64,000 nt of DNA from Sunxiuqinia indica (GTDB taxonomy: Bacteria > Bacteroidota > Bacteroidia > Bacteroidales > Prolixibacteraceae), in the NCBI RefSeq assembly GCF_009847015.1, contig NZ_WVEM01000006.1, positions 285,287 through 349,286 of the forward strand. Reading direction: 5' to 3'. Positions 48,370 through 58,400 of the stretch are shown here, piece by piece. The notes under the pieces are model-generated. The model saw only the letters and a program-made list of their open reading frames with translations. It ran no database searches and was not told the origin of the DNA. Position numbers and translations under genes: made by a program. Within the stretch, counting starts at the first letter, position 1; each line of letters starts with the position of its first letter.

Positions 48370-49110
48370 ATGAAAACCGGTATAATTGGAGCTATGCATG
48401 AAGAGATCCTCCTCTTAAAAAAAGACATTAAAGACTTAAAATCGGAGCAATTCGGGTCGAGAGAATTTTATTCAGGCACTATTCATAACAAAGAAATGGT
48501 GATGTGCCTGTCGGGCTGGGGAAAAGTTGCCGCTGCAACCACTGCCACTACACTTATAAACCACTACAAAGTGGATCAATTGGTTTTTATTGGCTTGGCT
48601 GGTTCCATTCAAGCTCATCTGAATATTGGAGATATAGTAATCGCCAATCAGCTCATTCAACACGATGTTGACTTGACCAGGCTTGATGGATTCCCCAATG
48701 TTCAATCTCCCTTTTGGAAAGAGTTTAGCTTTAAAGTGATGTCTGATTCCGAAATGAAAGCCTCTGAAGCCGTTGAGAAATTCCTTCTCAATTTGAGAAA
48801 AGGAGATTATCCCTCCATTAGCTCCACCTACAATCCAACCGTTTATGTAGGTGCTATTGGTACCGGCGACCAGTTTATCGCATCGAAAGATGGTAAAATG
48901 AAGATTAGCGAACGCTTTCCGCAGATTTTATGTACTGAGATGGAAGGAGCCGCAATCGCGCAGGTTGGAGCAGATTACAATATTCCGTGTACGGTAATTC
49001 GCGTGATATCAGACAAAGCAGACGAAGAGGCACACGATTCGTTTACAAGTTTTCTCTTTGAAAATATTAGTCAGATTTCGGTTGAGCTGGCCAAACTGGT
49101 GCTAAACTAG
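48370..49110 (+). CDS. mtnN: 5'-methylthioadenosine/S-adenosylhomocysteine nucleosidase
   Basis: The ATG before MKTGIIGAMHEEI is the true start; the open frame extends further upstream only into the divergent sensor gene. The 246-residue enzyme hydrolyses MTA and SAH to adenine and thioribose derivatives in methyl-cycle salvage. Key residues are present: Glu11 in GAMHEE (general base), the ribose-binding Met191/Glu192 in CTEMEGAAIA, and catalytic Asp215 in VISDKAD; FIGLAGSI is the substrate loop. A 25-residue insertion around 115-150 (SEMKASEAVEKFLLNLRK) is common outside proteobacteria. It has no apparent link to the glycan loci. Confidence 0.95.
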   Translation: MKTGIIGAMHEEILLLKKDIKDLKSEQFGSREFYSGTIHNKEMVMCLSGWGKVAAATTATTLINHYKVDQLVFIGLAGSIQAHLNIGDIVIANQLIQHDVDLTRLDGFPNVQSPFWKEFSFKVMSDSEMKASEAVEKFLLNLRKGDYPSISSTYNPTVYVGAIGTGDQFIASKDGKMKISERFPQILCTEMEGAAIAQVGADYNIPCTVIRVISDKADEEAHDSFTSFLFENISQISVELAKLVLN

Positions 49111-49315
49111 TCACTTACTGCCACAAACTATACTTCCACAGCAATAACGATGAGAATCGGACCGATTATCTATAAAAAAAATTAGGATGCTAGATCGGCA
49201 ACAGCATAAGATGGCACAGATGTTGTGGTTCTCTTTTCAGCCACAAAAACAATATATACCCCACAAAGATGTGGGAACAATTAAACAATGAGACTTTTAG
49301 TTTAGAAAGACCAGA

Positions 49316-49350
49316 AAAAAACTCCTGAGTAACGTGCTCAGGAGTTTTTA
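49316..49350. terminator. Bidirectional terminator between convergent genes
   Basis: AAAAACTCCTGAG pairs with CTCAGGAGTTTTT around a 7-base loop. T-runs on both strands allow it to end both the nucleosidase transcript and the oxidoreductase operon. The rest of the 49111-49409 gap shows nothing. Confidence 0.9.
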
Positions 49351-49409
49351 CTTTTTCAAGAAATATCTCGCCAATTAAATCTCCATCAGATTTGTTCTGA
49401 CAAAATCAA

Positions 49410-50720
49410 TTACACTGTTGGTAACTCCCAAGGACTTCGATAGCTTGGAACCAGGTGTTTATTAGCCTCATCATCGCCAATAAACCGGCTTTGTTCGCTA
49501 TCCCAATACAATCGTCGCCCGGTTTTCAAAGCGATATTTCCAAGATGAGCTACCCGAGCCGTATTTGCGGCGATATCAATGCTGCAATTCAAGTCGCGTC
49601 TATTATCACGAACACCATCCAGAAAATTTTCCATGTGGTGTTCAAGCCCTTTCCCTGTTCCTTTTTGAAGTTCAACACGTTCCATCAAATCCTGATCATT
49701 TTTACGTTCAGGAATGACTTCCCATCCTTTTCGATCGACCACTAGCGTGCCATTATTTCCAACAAAACCAACACCATGTGTGCGGCCATAATAACCTCCA
49801 TCAATCCCAATACCATGATCCCACAACATGGTAAAGTCATCAAATTCATAAATTGCTTGCAAAGTATCCGGTGTTTCTGCAGCATCTTCGGGATAGGCGA
49901 ACTTGCCGCCCATCGCCATCACCGATTTCGGTGCTTTAACCTGCATACCAAAAAGACCATAGTCTATAATATGCACCCCCCAATCAGTCATCAATCCGCC
50001 GGCATAATCCCAAAACCAGCGGAAGTCGAAATGAAAGCGATTAGGGTTGAACGGACGTTCTTTTGCAGGTCCCAGCCAAAAATCGTAGTCGACACCTTCG
50101 GGCGCTTCACGATCAGGTTTAACCGGAATAGACCCCATCCAGCCTTGATAGGACCAGGTTCTGACTGTCCTGATTTTGCCTAATTTTCCGGACTTCACAA
50201 AATCGACAGCATCGCGCCAATGGGAATCGCTTCGTTGCCACTGCCCAATTTGCACAACGGTGTTGTACTTGTTGGCAGCAGCTTCCATGATATTGATTTC
50301 TTCGATGGTATTCCCCAACGGTTTCTCACAATAAACAGCTTTTCCTGCCTTGCAAGCTTCAACAAAAGGCAGGCAGTGCCAATGATCGGGTGTTCCGATA
50401 ATGACGGCATCCACTTCCGGGTCAGCAATTAGCTGGCGGTAATCGTTGTAGGATTTTGGTTTTTTGCCCTGAAGCTTTTCTGTGTCTGATATGCGCGCAT
50501 CCAGTACCCGCTGATCGACATCGCAAATCGCGACACACTCCGTGTCCGGCTGGCCTAAAAAGGCTTTCAAATCGGCAAATCCCATGCCTTTGGCTCCAAT
50601 CAGTCCGCAACGAACAATTTTTGGAGCACAGGCCGTCATCGCCGCCGGCATTGAAGCGGCCAACCCCACAGCAGCAGTTGCCGTAGTGGTACTTTTAATA
50701 AAAGATCTTCTAGTTGTCAT
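49410..50720 (-). CDS. Tat-exported Gfo/Idh/MocA family oxidoreductase
   Basis: The 436-residue protein starts with a twin-arginine signal (TTRRSFIKS, then a hydrophobic Ala-rich stretch ending MTAC, perhaps a lipobox). The Rossmann NAD(P) domain (about 36-160) includes CGLIGAKGMG, AICDVD, AVIIGTPDHWHC and AVYCEKPLGNT, with the family's catalytic-region Lys133. The C-terminal GFO_IDH_MocA_C2-like domain has WFWDYAGGLMTDWGVHIIDY. Tat-exported members act on sugars or glycosides in the periplasm, with the nucleotide cofactor folded in before export. It is the last gene of a three-gene minus-strand cluster with an isomerase and a second oxidoreductase. Confidence 0.92.
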   Translation of the reverse strand: MTTRRSFIKSTTTATAAVGLAASMPAAMTACAPKIVRCGLIGAKGMGFADLKAFLGQPDTECVAICDVDQRVLDARISDTEKLQGKKPKSYNDYRQLIADPEVDAVIIGTPDHWHCLPFVEACKAGKAVYCEKPLGNTIEEINIMEAAANKYNTVVQIGQWQRSDSHWRDAVDFVKSGKLGKIRTVRTWSYQGWMGSIPVKPDREAPEGVDYDFWLGPAKERPFNPNRFHFDFRWFWDYAGGLMTDWGVHIIDYGLFGMQVKAPKSVMAMGGKFAYPEDAAETPDTLQAIYEFDDFTMLWDHGIGIDGGYYGRTHGVGFVGNNGTLVVDRKGWEVIPERKNDQDLMERVELQKGTGKGLEHHMENFLDGVRDNRRDLNCSIDIAANTARVAHLGNIALKTGRRLYWDSEQSRFIGDDEANKHLVPSYRSPWELPTV

Positions 50721-50743
50721 TTATACTTAAATTAGTTGGTAGG

Positions 50744-51739
50744 TCACTCACTTTGCATGGCATCGTCAAAAGCGATATCCGATGGATCAAAATCACTGTA
50801 GCGGACAAACTCACAAGACTCAGCAGCTCCTGCTTCCCGGTTCATCCCGCTGTCTTCCCATTCCACTGAAAGCGGTCCGGTATATTGAATATCATTCAAT
50901 GCACGAATAATATTTTCAAAATTAATATTGCCTCGCCCCATACTGCGGAAATTCCAATATCGACGATTATCACCAAAAGGAATATGTCCTCCAAAAACGC
51001 CCACTGTCGCTGGAACATCACTCCAGTACACATCTTTCATATGAACATGGAAAATACGGTCGGCAAACTCGTATATAAACCGGACATAATCGACATGCTG
51101 ATACCCCAAATGACTTGGGTCGTAGTTGAAACCGAATGCTGGATGGTTGTCCAATGCTTTTAAAGCGCGCTTGGCCGATTCAATGTCAAAAGCAATTTCG
51201 GTAGGATGAACTTCCAAGGCAAATTTTACACCCATCTTTTCGTATTCATCCAGAATAGGTTTCCATCGCCTGGCAAAATCTTCATATCCTTTATCAATCA
51301 TTTCCTTCGATACGGGCGGAAAAGCATACAGCAGGTGCCAAATGGAACTTCCGGTAAAACCAACTACAGTATCTATACCTAGCTGTTTGGCAACTTTGCC
51401 CGTGTTAATCATTTCGGCTGCTGCCCGTTGACGAACACCCTCAGGGTCACCGTCTCCCCATATGTAGTCCGGTAAAATATTTTTATGGCGCTCATCAATC
51501 TGATCGCAAACACACTGACCGACCAGATGATTCGAGATAGTGTGCAAATTCAAGTCATACTTTTTTAACAAAGTGATACGGTCATCGCAATATTTTTGAT
51601 CCGCTTTATCAATTTCCATATGATCGCCCCAACAACAAAGCTCCAAACCATCGTATCCAAAGTCCTTCGCTTTTTGACACATGGTTTCAATTGTTAAATC
51701 GGCCCACTGTCCGGTGAATAATGTTACTGGTCTACCCAT
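50744..51739 (-). CDS. Sugar phosphate isomerase/epimerase family protein (AP_endonuc_2 fold)
   Basis: The 331-residue protein is a TIM-barrel xylose-isomerase-like enzyme with no signal peptide. Family features include [13 protein letters not shown], a metal-binding Glu in [30 protein letters not shown] and the C-terminal VEWEDSG. The conserved Glu/Asp/His residues of the divalent-metal site appear intact. Such proteins isomerise or epimerise sugars, keto-sugars or inositols. It lies 23 bases upstream of the Tat oxidoreductase gene and about 100 bases downstream of the second oxidoreductase gene, so it probably acts in the same pathway. Substrate not determinable. Confidence 0.9.
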   Translation of the reverse strand: MGRPVTLFTGQWADLTIETMCQKAKDFGYDGLELCCWGDHMEIDKADQKYCDDRITLLKKYDLNLHTISNHLVGQCVCDQIDERHKNILPDYIWGDGDPEGVRQRAAAEMINTGKVAKQLGIDTVVGFTGSSIWHLLYAFPPVSKEMIDKGYEDFARRWKPILDEYEKMGVKFALEVHPTEIAFDIESAKRALKALDNHPAFGFNYDPSHLGYQHVDYVRFIYEFADRIFHVHMKDVYWSDVPATVGVFGGHIPFGDNRRYWNFRSMGRGNINFENIIRALNDIQYTGPLSVEWEDSGMNREAGAAESCEFVRYSDFDPSDIAFDDAMQSE

Positions 51740-51847
51740 CGTTTATTAAGTTTTAAGTTTAACTTGTAACTGGTTTATAAGTTGAATTGTTATTTACTAA
51801 AAGGGCCAGCGCACGGTGGTCGAACTTCCTTCTTCCCACATTCTTCT

Positions 51848-53005
51848 TTACTCCCCAAATTTCACCCACTTTACCGAATCGTTATATCCGGCTTTTACCA
51901 TCGTGTCGATAAATTGCATGCCGCGTATTCCATCTTCCACACCAGGAAAGTCAAGCATTTCTGAAGTGGGTTGTTCACCATTCATCTTCGCTTGAACGGT
52001 TAACGCAAAGTTCCGGTAAATATTAGCAAATGCTTCCAGGTAACCTTCGGGGTGTCCGCCGGGCGTACGCGTGTTGTGTTGCGCCCATTCACCCATCTGT
52101 CCGGTTCCAACGCGCACCATCTCGGTTGGACGATCAGCCCATTTCACCCACAAGGTGTTGGGTTCATGCTGTTGCCACTCCAAACCGCCTTTTTCGCCAT
52201 ACACTCGTATTTTAACGTTATTTTCTTCACCGGCCGCAATCTGAGAAGCCATCAGTACACCACGTGCTCCGTTATTAAAACGCAATAGTGCAGCGCCGTC
52301 GTCATCCAGCAAACGCCCGGGAACAAACTTATTTAACTCGGCACAAATCTCGGTGGTTTTCAATCCCGAAATATATTCAGCCACTTGGTGGGCATGTGTA
52401 CCAATATCGCCTATGCAGCCAGCTCTCCCTGATCGCTTAGGATCGGTTCGCCACTCAGCTTGCTTGTTGCTATCCTCTTCCTTTGCTGAAAGCCAGCCCT
52501 GTGGATATTCGACATAAATACGGCGGATGTTCCCTAAGTCGCCCCGTGCAACACGCATCTTAGCTTCCTTCACCGCAGGATAACCTGAATAAGTATGGGT
52601 TAAAGCCAGCTCCAAACCGGTCTCCTGCTGTTTCTTTTTAAGTTGAAGTGCTTCATCCAATGACAAGGTAATTGGCTTATCCATCACCACATGAAAGCCA
52701 TGTTCCATTGCCAGCATTGCCGGATCAAAATGGACATGGTTCGGTGTTACAATAACCACAAGATCCATTCGCTCATCTTCCGGCAATTGAGCTTCTAACT
52801 CAAGCATTTGTTGGTAGGAAGAGTAGATTCGATTTTCGGGTAAAAAATAAGACTTGCCGGATTTGAGGGAATTTTCAGGACTGCTACTAAAACATCCACA
52901 GACTAGTTCAATCTGGTTATCCATGATCGCAGCAATTCGGTGAATAGCTCCAATAAAGGCACCAGTTCCACCGCCAATCATGCCCATGCGAAGTTTCCTA
53001 CTCAT
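51848..53005 (-). CDS. Gfo/Idh/MocA family oxidoreductase (cytoplasmic)
   Basis: The 385-residue protein begins with a Rossmann motif, RMGMIGGGTGAFIGAIHRIA, without a signal peptide. VVIVTPNHVHFDPAM and HVVMDKPITLS (with the conserved Lys after Asp) mark the catalytic region; the C-terminal domain includes RAGCIGDIGTHAHQVAEYIS. It resembles oxidoreductases of sugar or inositol catabolism in Bacteroidota. It is the first gene of the three-gene cluster, giving one exported and one cytoplasmic oxidoreductase with an isomerase between them, a pattern compatible with oxidation of a glycoside outside and reduction of the keto-sugar inside (inference). Confidence 0.92.
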   Translation of the reverse strand: MSRKLRMGMIGGGTGAFIGAIHRIAAIMDNQIELVCGCFSSSPENSLKSGKSYFLPENRIYSSYQQMLELEAQLPEDERMDLVVIVTPNHVHFDPAMLAMEHGFHVVMDKPITLSLDEALQLKKKQQETGLELALTHTYSGYPAVKEAKMRVARGDLGNIRRIYVEYPQGWLSAKEEDSNKQAEWRTDPKRSGRAGCIGDIGTHAHQVAEYISGLKTTEICAELNKFVPGRLLDDDGAALLRFNNGARGVLMASQIAAGEENNVKIRVYGEKGGLEWQQHEPNTLWVKWADRPTEMVRVGTGQMGEWAQHNTRTPGGHPEGYLEAFANIYRNFALTVQAKMNGEQPTSEMLDFPGVEDGIRGMQFIDTMVKAGYNDSVKWVKFGE

Positions 53006-53184
53006 AGTATTTGGTTTATTGATTTAGTAATTCCCAAATGTATAAAACTTCTGTTGAAGACGGAAAAAACAGATCAGAATAGCAGTGGGAATAACTTAGA
53101 AGGAGTGAAATTTTAATCAGCCCGTGCGAAACTCCGTGATAAGCAGACAATATATGAATGGGCAATCCAGAAGTGATTTCTACA

Positions 53185-53346
53185 ATGAGAAGAAGAAATT
53201 TTATCGGAGATGCTGCCTTCGGCAGTTTTGCAGCTGCCGGACTATCATCATCAGAATCAGCATTTCCAGAGAAGCAAGCAAACAAGCCATAATTGGCATC
53301 TACAGGAAAGCATAAAGTCCTTAGAATGAAGAACAAAACTATTTGA
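53185..53346 (+). pseudogene. Tat-leader fragment of an exported (Gfo/Idh-like) protein
   Basis: From the ATG, 35 codons encode MRRRNFIGDAAFGSFAAAGL and a Ser/Ala-rich stretch ending KQANKP before TAA (53290-53292). The same frame continues with LASTGKHKVLRM and stops again after KNKTI. A twin-arginine signal followed by a short linker and 'KHKVLRM' is what would precede the Rossmann strand of a Tat-exported oxidoreductase, but the enzyme body is absent. It lies in the gap between the minus-strand oxidoreductase cluster and the sigma factor gene. A functional 35-residue peptide is unlikely. Confidence 0.6.
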
Positions 53347-53382
53347 TGTTCAATGAGAACCTATTCTTAACGAAATTAATTC

Positions 53383-53390
53383 TAACTTTG
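53383..53390 (+). promoter_or_regulatory. Probable -7 element of the ECF sigma factor gene
   Basis: TAACTTTG matches TAnnTTTG. It lies downstream of the upstream in-frame start of the longest reading frame and 42 bases before the ATG at 53433, supporting the shorter protein. Confidence 0.55.
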
Positions 53391-53432
53391 AACCGCTTAA
53401 GAGTTTTAGGAAACCGCCAGGTACAGAATTGT

Positions 53433-54032
53433 ATGCAAAACCAACCGAACAAAGACCATTTGCTCTGGAAAAGCTTTAGGGAAGGGGATGATAGAGCTTT
53501 CTGCGATTTATACGATCAATATAGCGATGCGCTATATAGCTTTGGTATGCAGTTTTGCAAAGATCCTGATTTCGTCAAAGATTGTATCCACGACTTGTTT
53601 CTGGACCTACACAAGTACCGGGAACAATTGCGACCGACTGACTCCATCAAGTTCTATCTGTTCCGTGCTTTGAGGCGAATCATTCACAAACAGAAACTAA
53701 AAATCAACTTATTAAATCTGAACCAAAACCACGAGCAAATGCTCCACTTACATGCACCAGCGTCGGACGAGGCTCTGATCCATTCAGAAATGCAACAGGA
53801 AAACCTGAATCTGCTGTCAAATGCCGTCAGTCAACTTACCAAGGTCCAACAACGAGCACTTTTTTTGAAGTTTGAACAAGATCTTACTTACGCCGAAATT
53901 GCCACCCTGCTGAATATCTCCGTTGAATCAGCCAGAACCAATATGTACCGTGCCTTAAAATCACTGCGAAAAAGTGTATCAAAAAACCGGATTTACTTGA
54001 GTTTATTCCTTCAATTTTGCTACAAACAGTAA
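53433..54032 (+). CDS. ECF-type RNA polymerase sigma factor
   Basis: The start is set at the ATG after the promoter element (MQNQPNKDHLLWKSFREGDD); a longer frame of 30 extra residues would overlap that element. The 199-residue protein has sigma-70 region 2 (about 8-75, AFCDLYDQYSDALYSFG, CIHDLFLDLHKYR) and region 4 (about 130-180, LTYAEIATLLNISVESARTN). The gene precedes a FecR-type anti-sigma and an STN-containing SusC, the classic FecI/FecR/FecA-like trans-envelope signalling unit. It should direct transcription of the downstream SusCD operon when the glycan is sensed. Confidence 0.94.
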   Translation: MQNQPNKDHLLWKSFREGDDRAFCDLYDQYSDALYSFGMQFCKDPDFVKDCIHDLFLDLHKYREQLRPTDSIKFYLFRALRRIIHKQKLKINLLNLNQNHEQMLHLHAPASDEALIHSEMQQENLNLLSNAVSQLTKVQQRALFLKFEQDLTYAEIATLLNISVESARTNMYRALKSLRKSVSKNRIYLSLFLQFCYKQ

Positions 54033-54131
54033 GCTTTATACATCAGTTTATTGATTTTTTTCAAAAAAAATCATTTTTGCTGTCTATGTTTTGGCATTTT
54101 TCTCCTTTATCTTGGTATTAGAACTATTCAC

Positions 54132-55271
54132 GTGAAAAAGAAAATTGAAGATATTTTAGTAGAAGAAGGGATTACGGAAAAGAAAATCAAGGAAGAGCCA
54201 AATGCCAGTCCGAAGATTTTAGATACCGCCAATCAGCTATATTCCTACTTAAAAACTCCAAAAAATAAGTGGTCAGCACTAGAAAAAAAACAATTGCACT
54301 TCCGAATACAACATTCGATCGAAACCATAACCCGGAGAAAAACCCGACGAATCTGGTTTACCGCCGCTTCGGTTTTCATTTTTGCTATTTCCGGTGGAAT
54401 CTGGTACAGCCAATTCAATCAACCCTCTGAGATTGCTGATTTTGCCAACAGCATAAAGGAAAGTAAAAACGATACCATTACGCGTCTGGTACTAAGTGAA
54501 GCACGGGCCATTGAGATTTCTGAAGTGGAATCAGAAATCCAATACGACACTAAGGGAGAGGAAATTGCCATTGGATCCAGTCAAACTGTTCAACAAAAAC
54601 TGGAGCCTGTAAAGCCGAGCTACAATACGCTTACCGTTCCGTACGGCAAACGGTCAAAAATAACCCTATCCGAAGGTACCACCGTCTGGTTAAACTCGGG
54701 CTCAAAGATGGTTTATCCCGCTGTTTTTGCTAAAAACAAACGCGAAGTATACCTCGACGGCGAAGCCATTTTCAATGTTTCCAAAGATCCGGAAAGGCCA
54801 TTTGTAGTTCAATCACAGCAATTTAACATAGAGGTAATTGGAACAATTTTCAACCTGAGTGCTTATTCGGACGATCAAAGCTCAACTGCCGTTTTGAAGG
54901 AAGGTTCCATTAAGCTAATCCGGAAAACAAAAGCTTATTTGCCAACTGAGAATAAAATGATATCTCCCGGGGAGATGGTTACATTTGAAGAAGAAGGAGA
55001 GCAACTTGTTGTCCGGAAAGTTAATCCATCCGACTATCTTTCATGGCATCACGGCTATTATGTTTTCAAAAGCGAAACGCTTGGAAATATTCTAAAAAAA
55101 ATATCACGCTACTATAATATTGAGATCGATCTGAAAGACAGGGAACTTGCTCAAATAACCTTTTCGGGGCGTTTGGACCTAAAAAACAACATCAAAGAAG
55201 TTTTACATACCATAAAAAAAACAACACCATTTAACTTTAAAGAGGAGGAAAAAATAGTCACAATATACTAA
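54132..55271 (+). CDS. FecR family anti-sigma factor
   Basis: A GTG start (VKKKIEDILVEEG) 99 bases after the sigma gene is preferred. The longest frame begins at a TTG and adds 27 hydrophobic, Phe/Cys-rich residues that look untranslated. The 379-residue protein has a cytoplasmic N-terminus (1-73), one membrane helix (about 74-93), a FecR domain (about 190-290, VPYGKRSKITLSEGTTVWLN, REVYLDGEAIFNV) and a C-terminal DUF4974-like domain (about 310-379, ILKKISRYYNIEIDL) that contacts the STN domain of the receptor. It holds the sigma factor inactive until SusC signals ligand binding. Confidence 0.92.
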   Translation: MKKKIEDILVEEGITEKKIKEEPNASPKILDTANQLYSYLKTPKNKWSALEKKQLHFRIQHSIETITRRKTRRIWFTAASVFIFAISGGIWYSQFNQPSEIADFANSIKESKNDTITRLVLSEARAIEISEVESEIQYDTKGEEIAIGSSQTVQQKLEPVKPSYNTLTVPYGKRSKITLSEGTTVWLNSGSKMVYPAVFAKNKREVYLDGEAIFNVSKDPERPFVVQSQQFNIEVIGTIFNLSAYSDDQSSTAVLKEGSIKLIRKTKAYLPTENKMISPGEMVTFEEEGEQLVVRKVNPSDYLSWHHGYYVFKSETLGNILKKISRYYNIEIDLKDRELAQITFSGRLDLKNNIKEVLHTIKKTTPFNFKEEEKIVTIY

Positions 55272-55312
55272 ACTAAAAACTAACGATAGTATCAATCAAA
55301 CTTAACAAAAAA

Positions 55313-55342
55313 AGCCTGCAGATGCTGTAACACCTGCAAGCT
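55313..55342 (+). repeat. Hairpin between the FecR and SusC genes
   Basis: AGCCTGCAG pairs with CTGCAAGCT with one mismatch, followed by an A-rich stretch and a second small hairpin (ATCGC/GCGAT, 55368-55382) before ATTTTATT. It may attenuate read-through from the regulatory pair into susC, or mark a processing point. Confidence 0.4.
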
Positions 55343-55401
55343 TATGAACTAAAAAAACATCGCATAAAGCGATATTTTATTAACTAAAAGTGAACAAATT
55401 T

Positions 55402-58400
55402 ATGAAAAAAAGTAACACCTGTGCTTATTTTTTCCATAGAAGGGATTACTGTGCACACTTCTTGAGAATTATGAAATTAACCTTACTTCTATTTATGATG
55501 GGGGTTGGCAGCTTGTACGCAACTTCTACTTATTCCCAGAGTACACGGTTCTCAATGAATATGGAGAATGGAACCATTAAACAACTTTTTGAAGAAATTC
55601 AGGACCAGAGCGAGTTTATTTTCTTCTACAAGGACAGCGATGTGGATTTGGAAAAGAAAGTAAGCGTCAAGGCTGAACGGTTTTCTGTTGAACGAATTCT
55701 TAGAAAAGCCTTTGAAGGAACAAACCTAACCTATCAGATCTCTGATCGGCAAATTGTTATTATCCCTGACCAAACCGCTGCTTCCGAACAGGTGCAGGAA
55801 GTTATAGAACAACCCGGCCTGAAAACAATATCTGGGTTTGTAAAAGACGATGTGGGACTTGGTCTTCCCGGTGTTTCAGTTGCCATAAGGGGAACTTCAA
55901 GGGGAACAGTGACCGACGCCAACGGAGAATTCTCCATGCAAGCGGCGGTTGGCGACACGCTGGTTTTCTCTTTTATCGGAAAAACCCCGGTTGAGCAAGT
56001 TGTTGGAGACCGCAATATCTTCGATGTAGCGCTGTATGACGATGACACCCAGCTGGAGGAAGTTCAGGTGGTTGCCTTTGGTAAGCAGAAAAAAACGAGT
56101 GTGATTTCTTCGATTGAGACCGTGAGGCCAGGCGATCTGAAACAACCCGCCTCGAATCTGACCAGTGCTTTGGCAGGTAAAATTCCGGGAATTATTTCGT
56201 ACCAAACGACAGGTGAACCAGGTAATGACAACGCGCAATTCTTTGTTCGCGGGGTTACCACCTTTGGTTATAAAACCAATCCACTGATTTTGATTGATGG
56301 ATTTGAAGCCTCACCCGATGACTTGGCTCGCATGGAACCTGATAACATCGAAAGCTTTTCCATTCTGAAAGATGCTTCCGCTACCGTACTTTACGGTGCC
56401 AGAGGTGCGAATGGAATCATCATTGTTGAGACGAAGTCGGGACGCGAAGGACCGGCAAAAATCAACATCAGGCTCGAAACACACATAGCCACTCCCACCC
56501 AGATGAACGAATTGCTGGATGGCGTAGACTATATGCGTCTGTACAACGAGGCCCGGATTTCCAGAAATCCAATACTCGGTGCTTTATACAGTGAACAGAA
56601 GATTCAATCGACCGCTGATGGTCTTGATCCAATGATCTACCCCAACATCGATTGGTACGATGAGTTGTTTGAAAAATCAACCATTAATAAAAAAGCCAAT
56701 TTTAACGTATCGGGTGGCGGCCAAATAGCAACCTATTATGTGGCGGGAACCATAGAAAATGAAAATGGCCTTTTGAAAGTTGCCCCGGAGAATAATTTTA
56801 ACAACAACATCAACATTAACCGGGTGCAGTTAAGGAACAATGTTGTTTTTAAACTGACACCAACCACCCGATTGGATACCAGACTGCAAGGCCGGTTCGA
56901 ACGTTACAATGGTCCTGCCACAGCAGCAAGTGAAATTTTCAGACAGGTTATGAACTCAAACCCGGTAGATTTCCCTGCCGTATATGAACCCGATGAAAAA
57001 CATGCTTTTGCTGATCATATACTATTTGGAAGCACCTTCGTTGGCGGCCCCCTGAAAGCCAACCCCTATGCAGAGATGGTTCGTGGCTATGAAGACCGAA
57101 ATGAAAGTTCAATTACAGCCATGGCAACCCTTTCGCAAGATCTCGATTTTATTACAGAAGGTTTGAAGTTGCAGGCCAAAGCCTCGGTTAACACATGGAG
57201 CGAATACAAAAGTACAAGATCATACAATCCTTTCTTCTATGATTTGGAAAACTACAACCAGATTACCGGAGAATATACACTTTTTGCCCTGAACCCAAAC
57301 GACGGACAAGCTTTCCTGGGTGATGTCAATCCGGGACGTAACGCCAGTGCACACTATTATTACGAAGGACGTTTGAACTGGGACCGCAAATTCGGGCTAC
57401 ACAGCGTAGGTTTAATGACCGTGGGTATGTTTGAAGAGTACCTGTTGACCAGTGGAAACAGCCGGTCGATTTACGAAACACTTCCTGAAAGGAACATGGG
57501 AAACTCCGGACGTTTAACTTACGACTACGACAACCGTTACTTCTTCGAGTTCGCATACGGATACAACGGGTCTGAGAAATTTAGCGGCGACCGAAGGTTT
57601 GGATTCTTCCCTTCATTTGGGGGTGGCTGGCTCGTCTCAAATGAATCATTCTGGGCCCCTTTGGAAAACATCATCAACACCCTAAAGTTGAAGGGAACCT
57701 GGGGTAAAGTGGGTAACGATGCCATTGCCCGTCGGGAAGATCGTTTCTTCTATTTATCTGATATCGCCAAAGGTGGTGGAGGTTATCGTTGGGGAAATAC
57801 CTTTATGAATTCATATGGCGGCTACCGGATTAACCGATATGCCAACCCCGATATTACCTGGGAGGTTTCAACCAAAATGAACCTGGGTATTGAATTAACT
57901 TTCCTCGACGATGCTTTAAAGATTCAGGGGGATGTGTTCAAGGATATTCGTGATCAGATTTATCTGCAACGCCAAAACTTCCCATCTTCTGTAGGTCTAG
58001 AGGCATCCATTAGCGGAAACGTAGGGAAAGTGGAATCAAAGGGTTTTGAAGCCTCCATTGACTACCAATACATTTCGCAAAAGGATTGGTGGATGACCGG
58101 CCGTGCCAACTTCACCTTTGCCACCAATGAATATGTGCAATTGGATGAACGGGATTATGCCGATGAGTACTTGAAACGCCAGGGACATCCCATCAGACAG
58201 TGGTGGGGACTGATTGCCGAGCGTTTGTTTGTGGATGAAGCTGAAATTGCCAACTCGCCCAAGCAAGACTTTGGTACCTACCAGGCCGGTGACATTAAAT
58301 ACAAAGATGTAAACGGTGATGGCGTAGTGAATGCTAACGACGAAGTCCCTCTGGGCTTACCTACCGTACCCGAAGTTCAGTATGGATTTGGGTTGTCGGG

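Noticed and set aside
53016..53336. 106-codon minus-strand reading frame beside the second oxidoreductase
   Set aside because: It is antisense to the Tat-leader fragment, whose frame makes biological sense, and shows no recognisable domain.
53343..53432. 30-residue N-terminal extension of the sigma factor
   Set aside because: It contains the predicted -7 promoter element and lacks sigma region homology; the ATG at 53433 is preferred.
54051..54131. 27-residue N-terminal extension of FecR beginning at a TTG
   Set aside because: It would add a second hydrophobic segment before the known cytoplasmic anti-sigma domain, which does not fit FecR topology.
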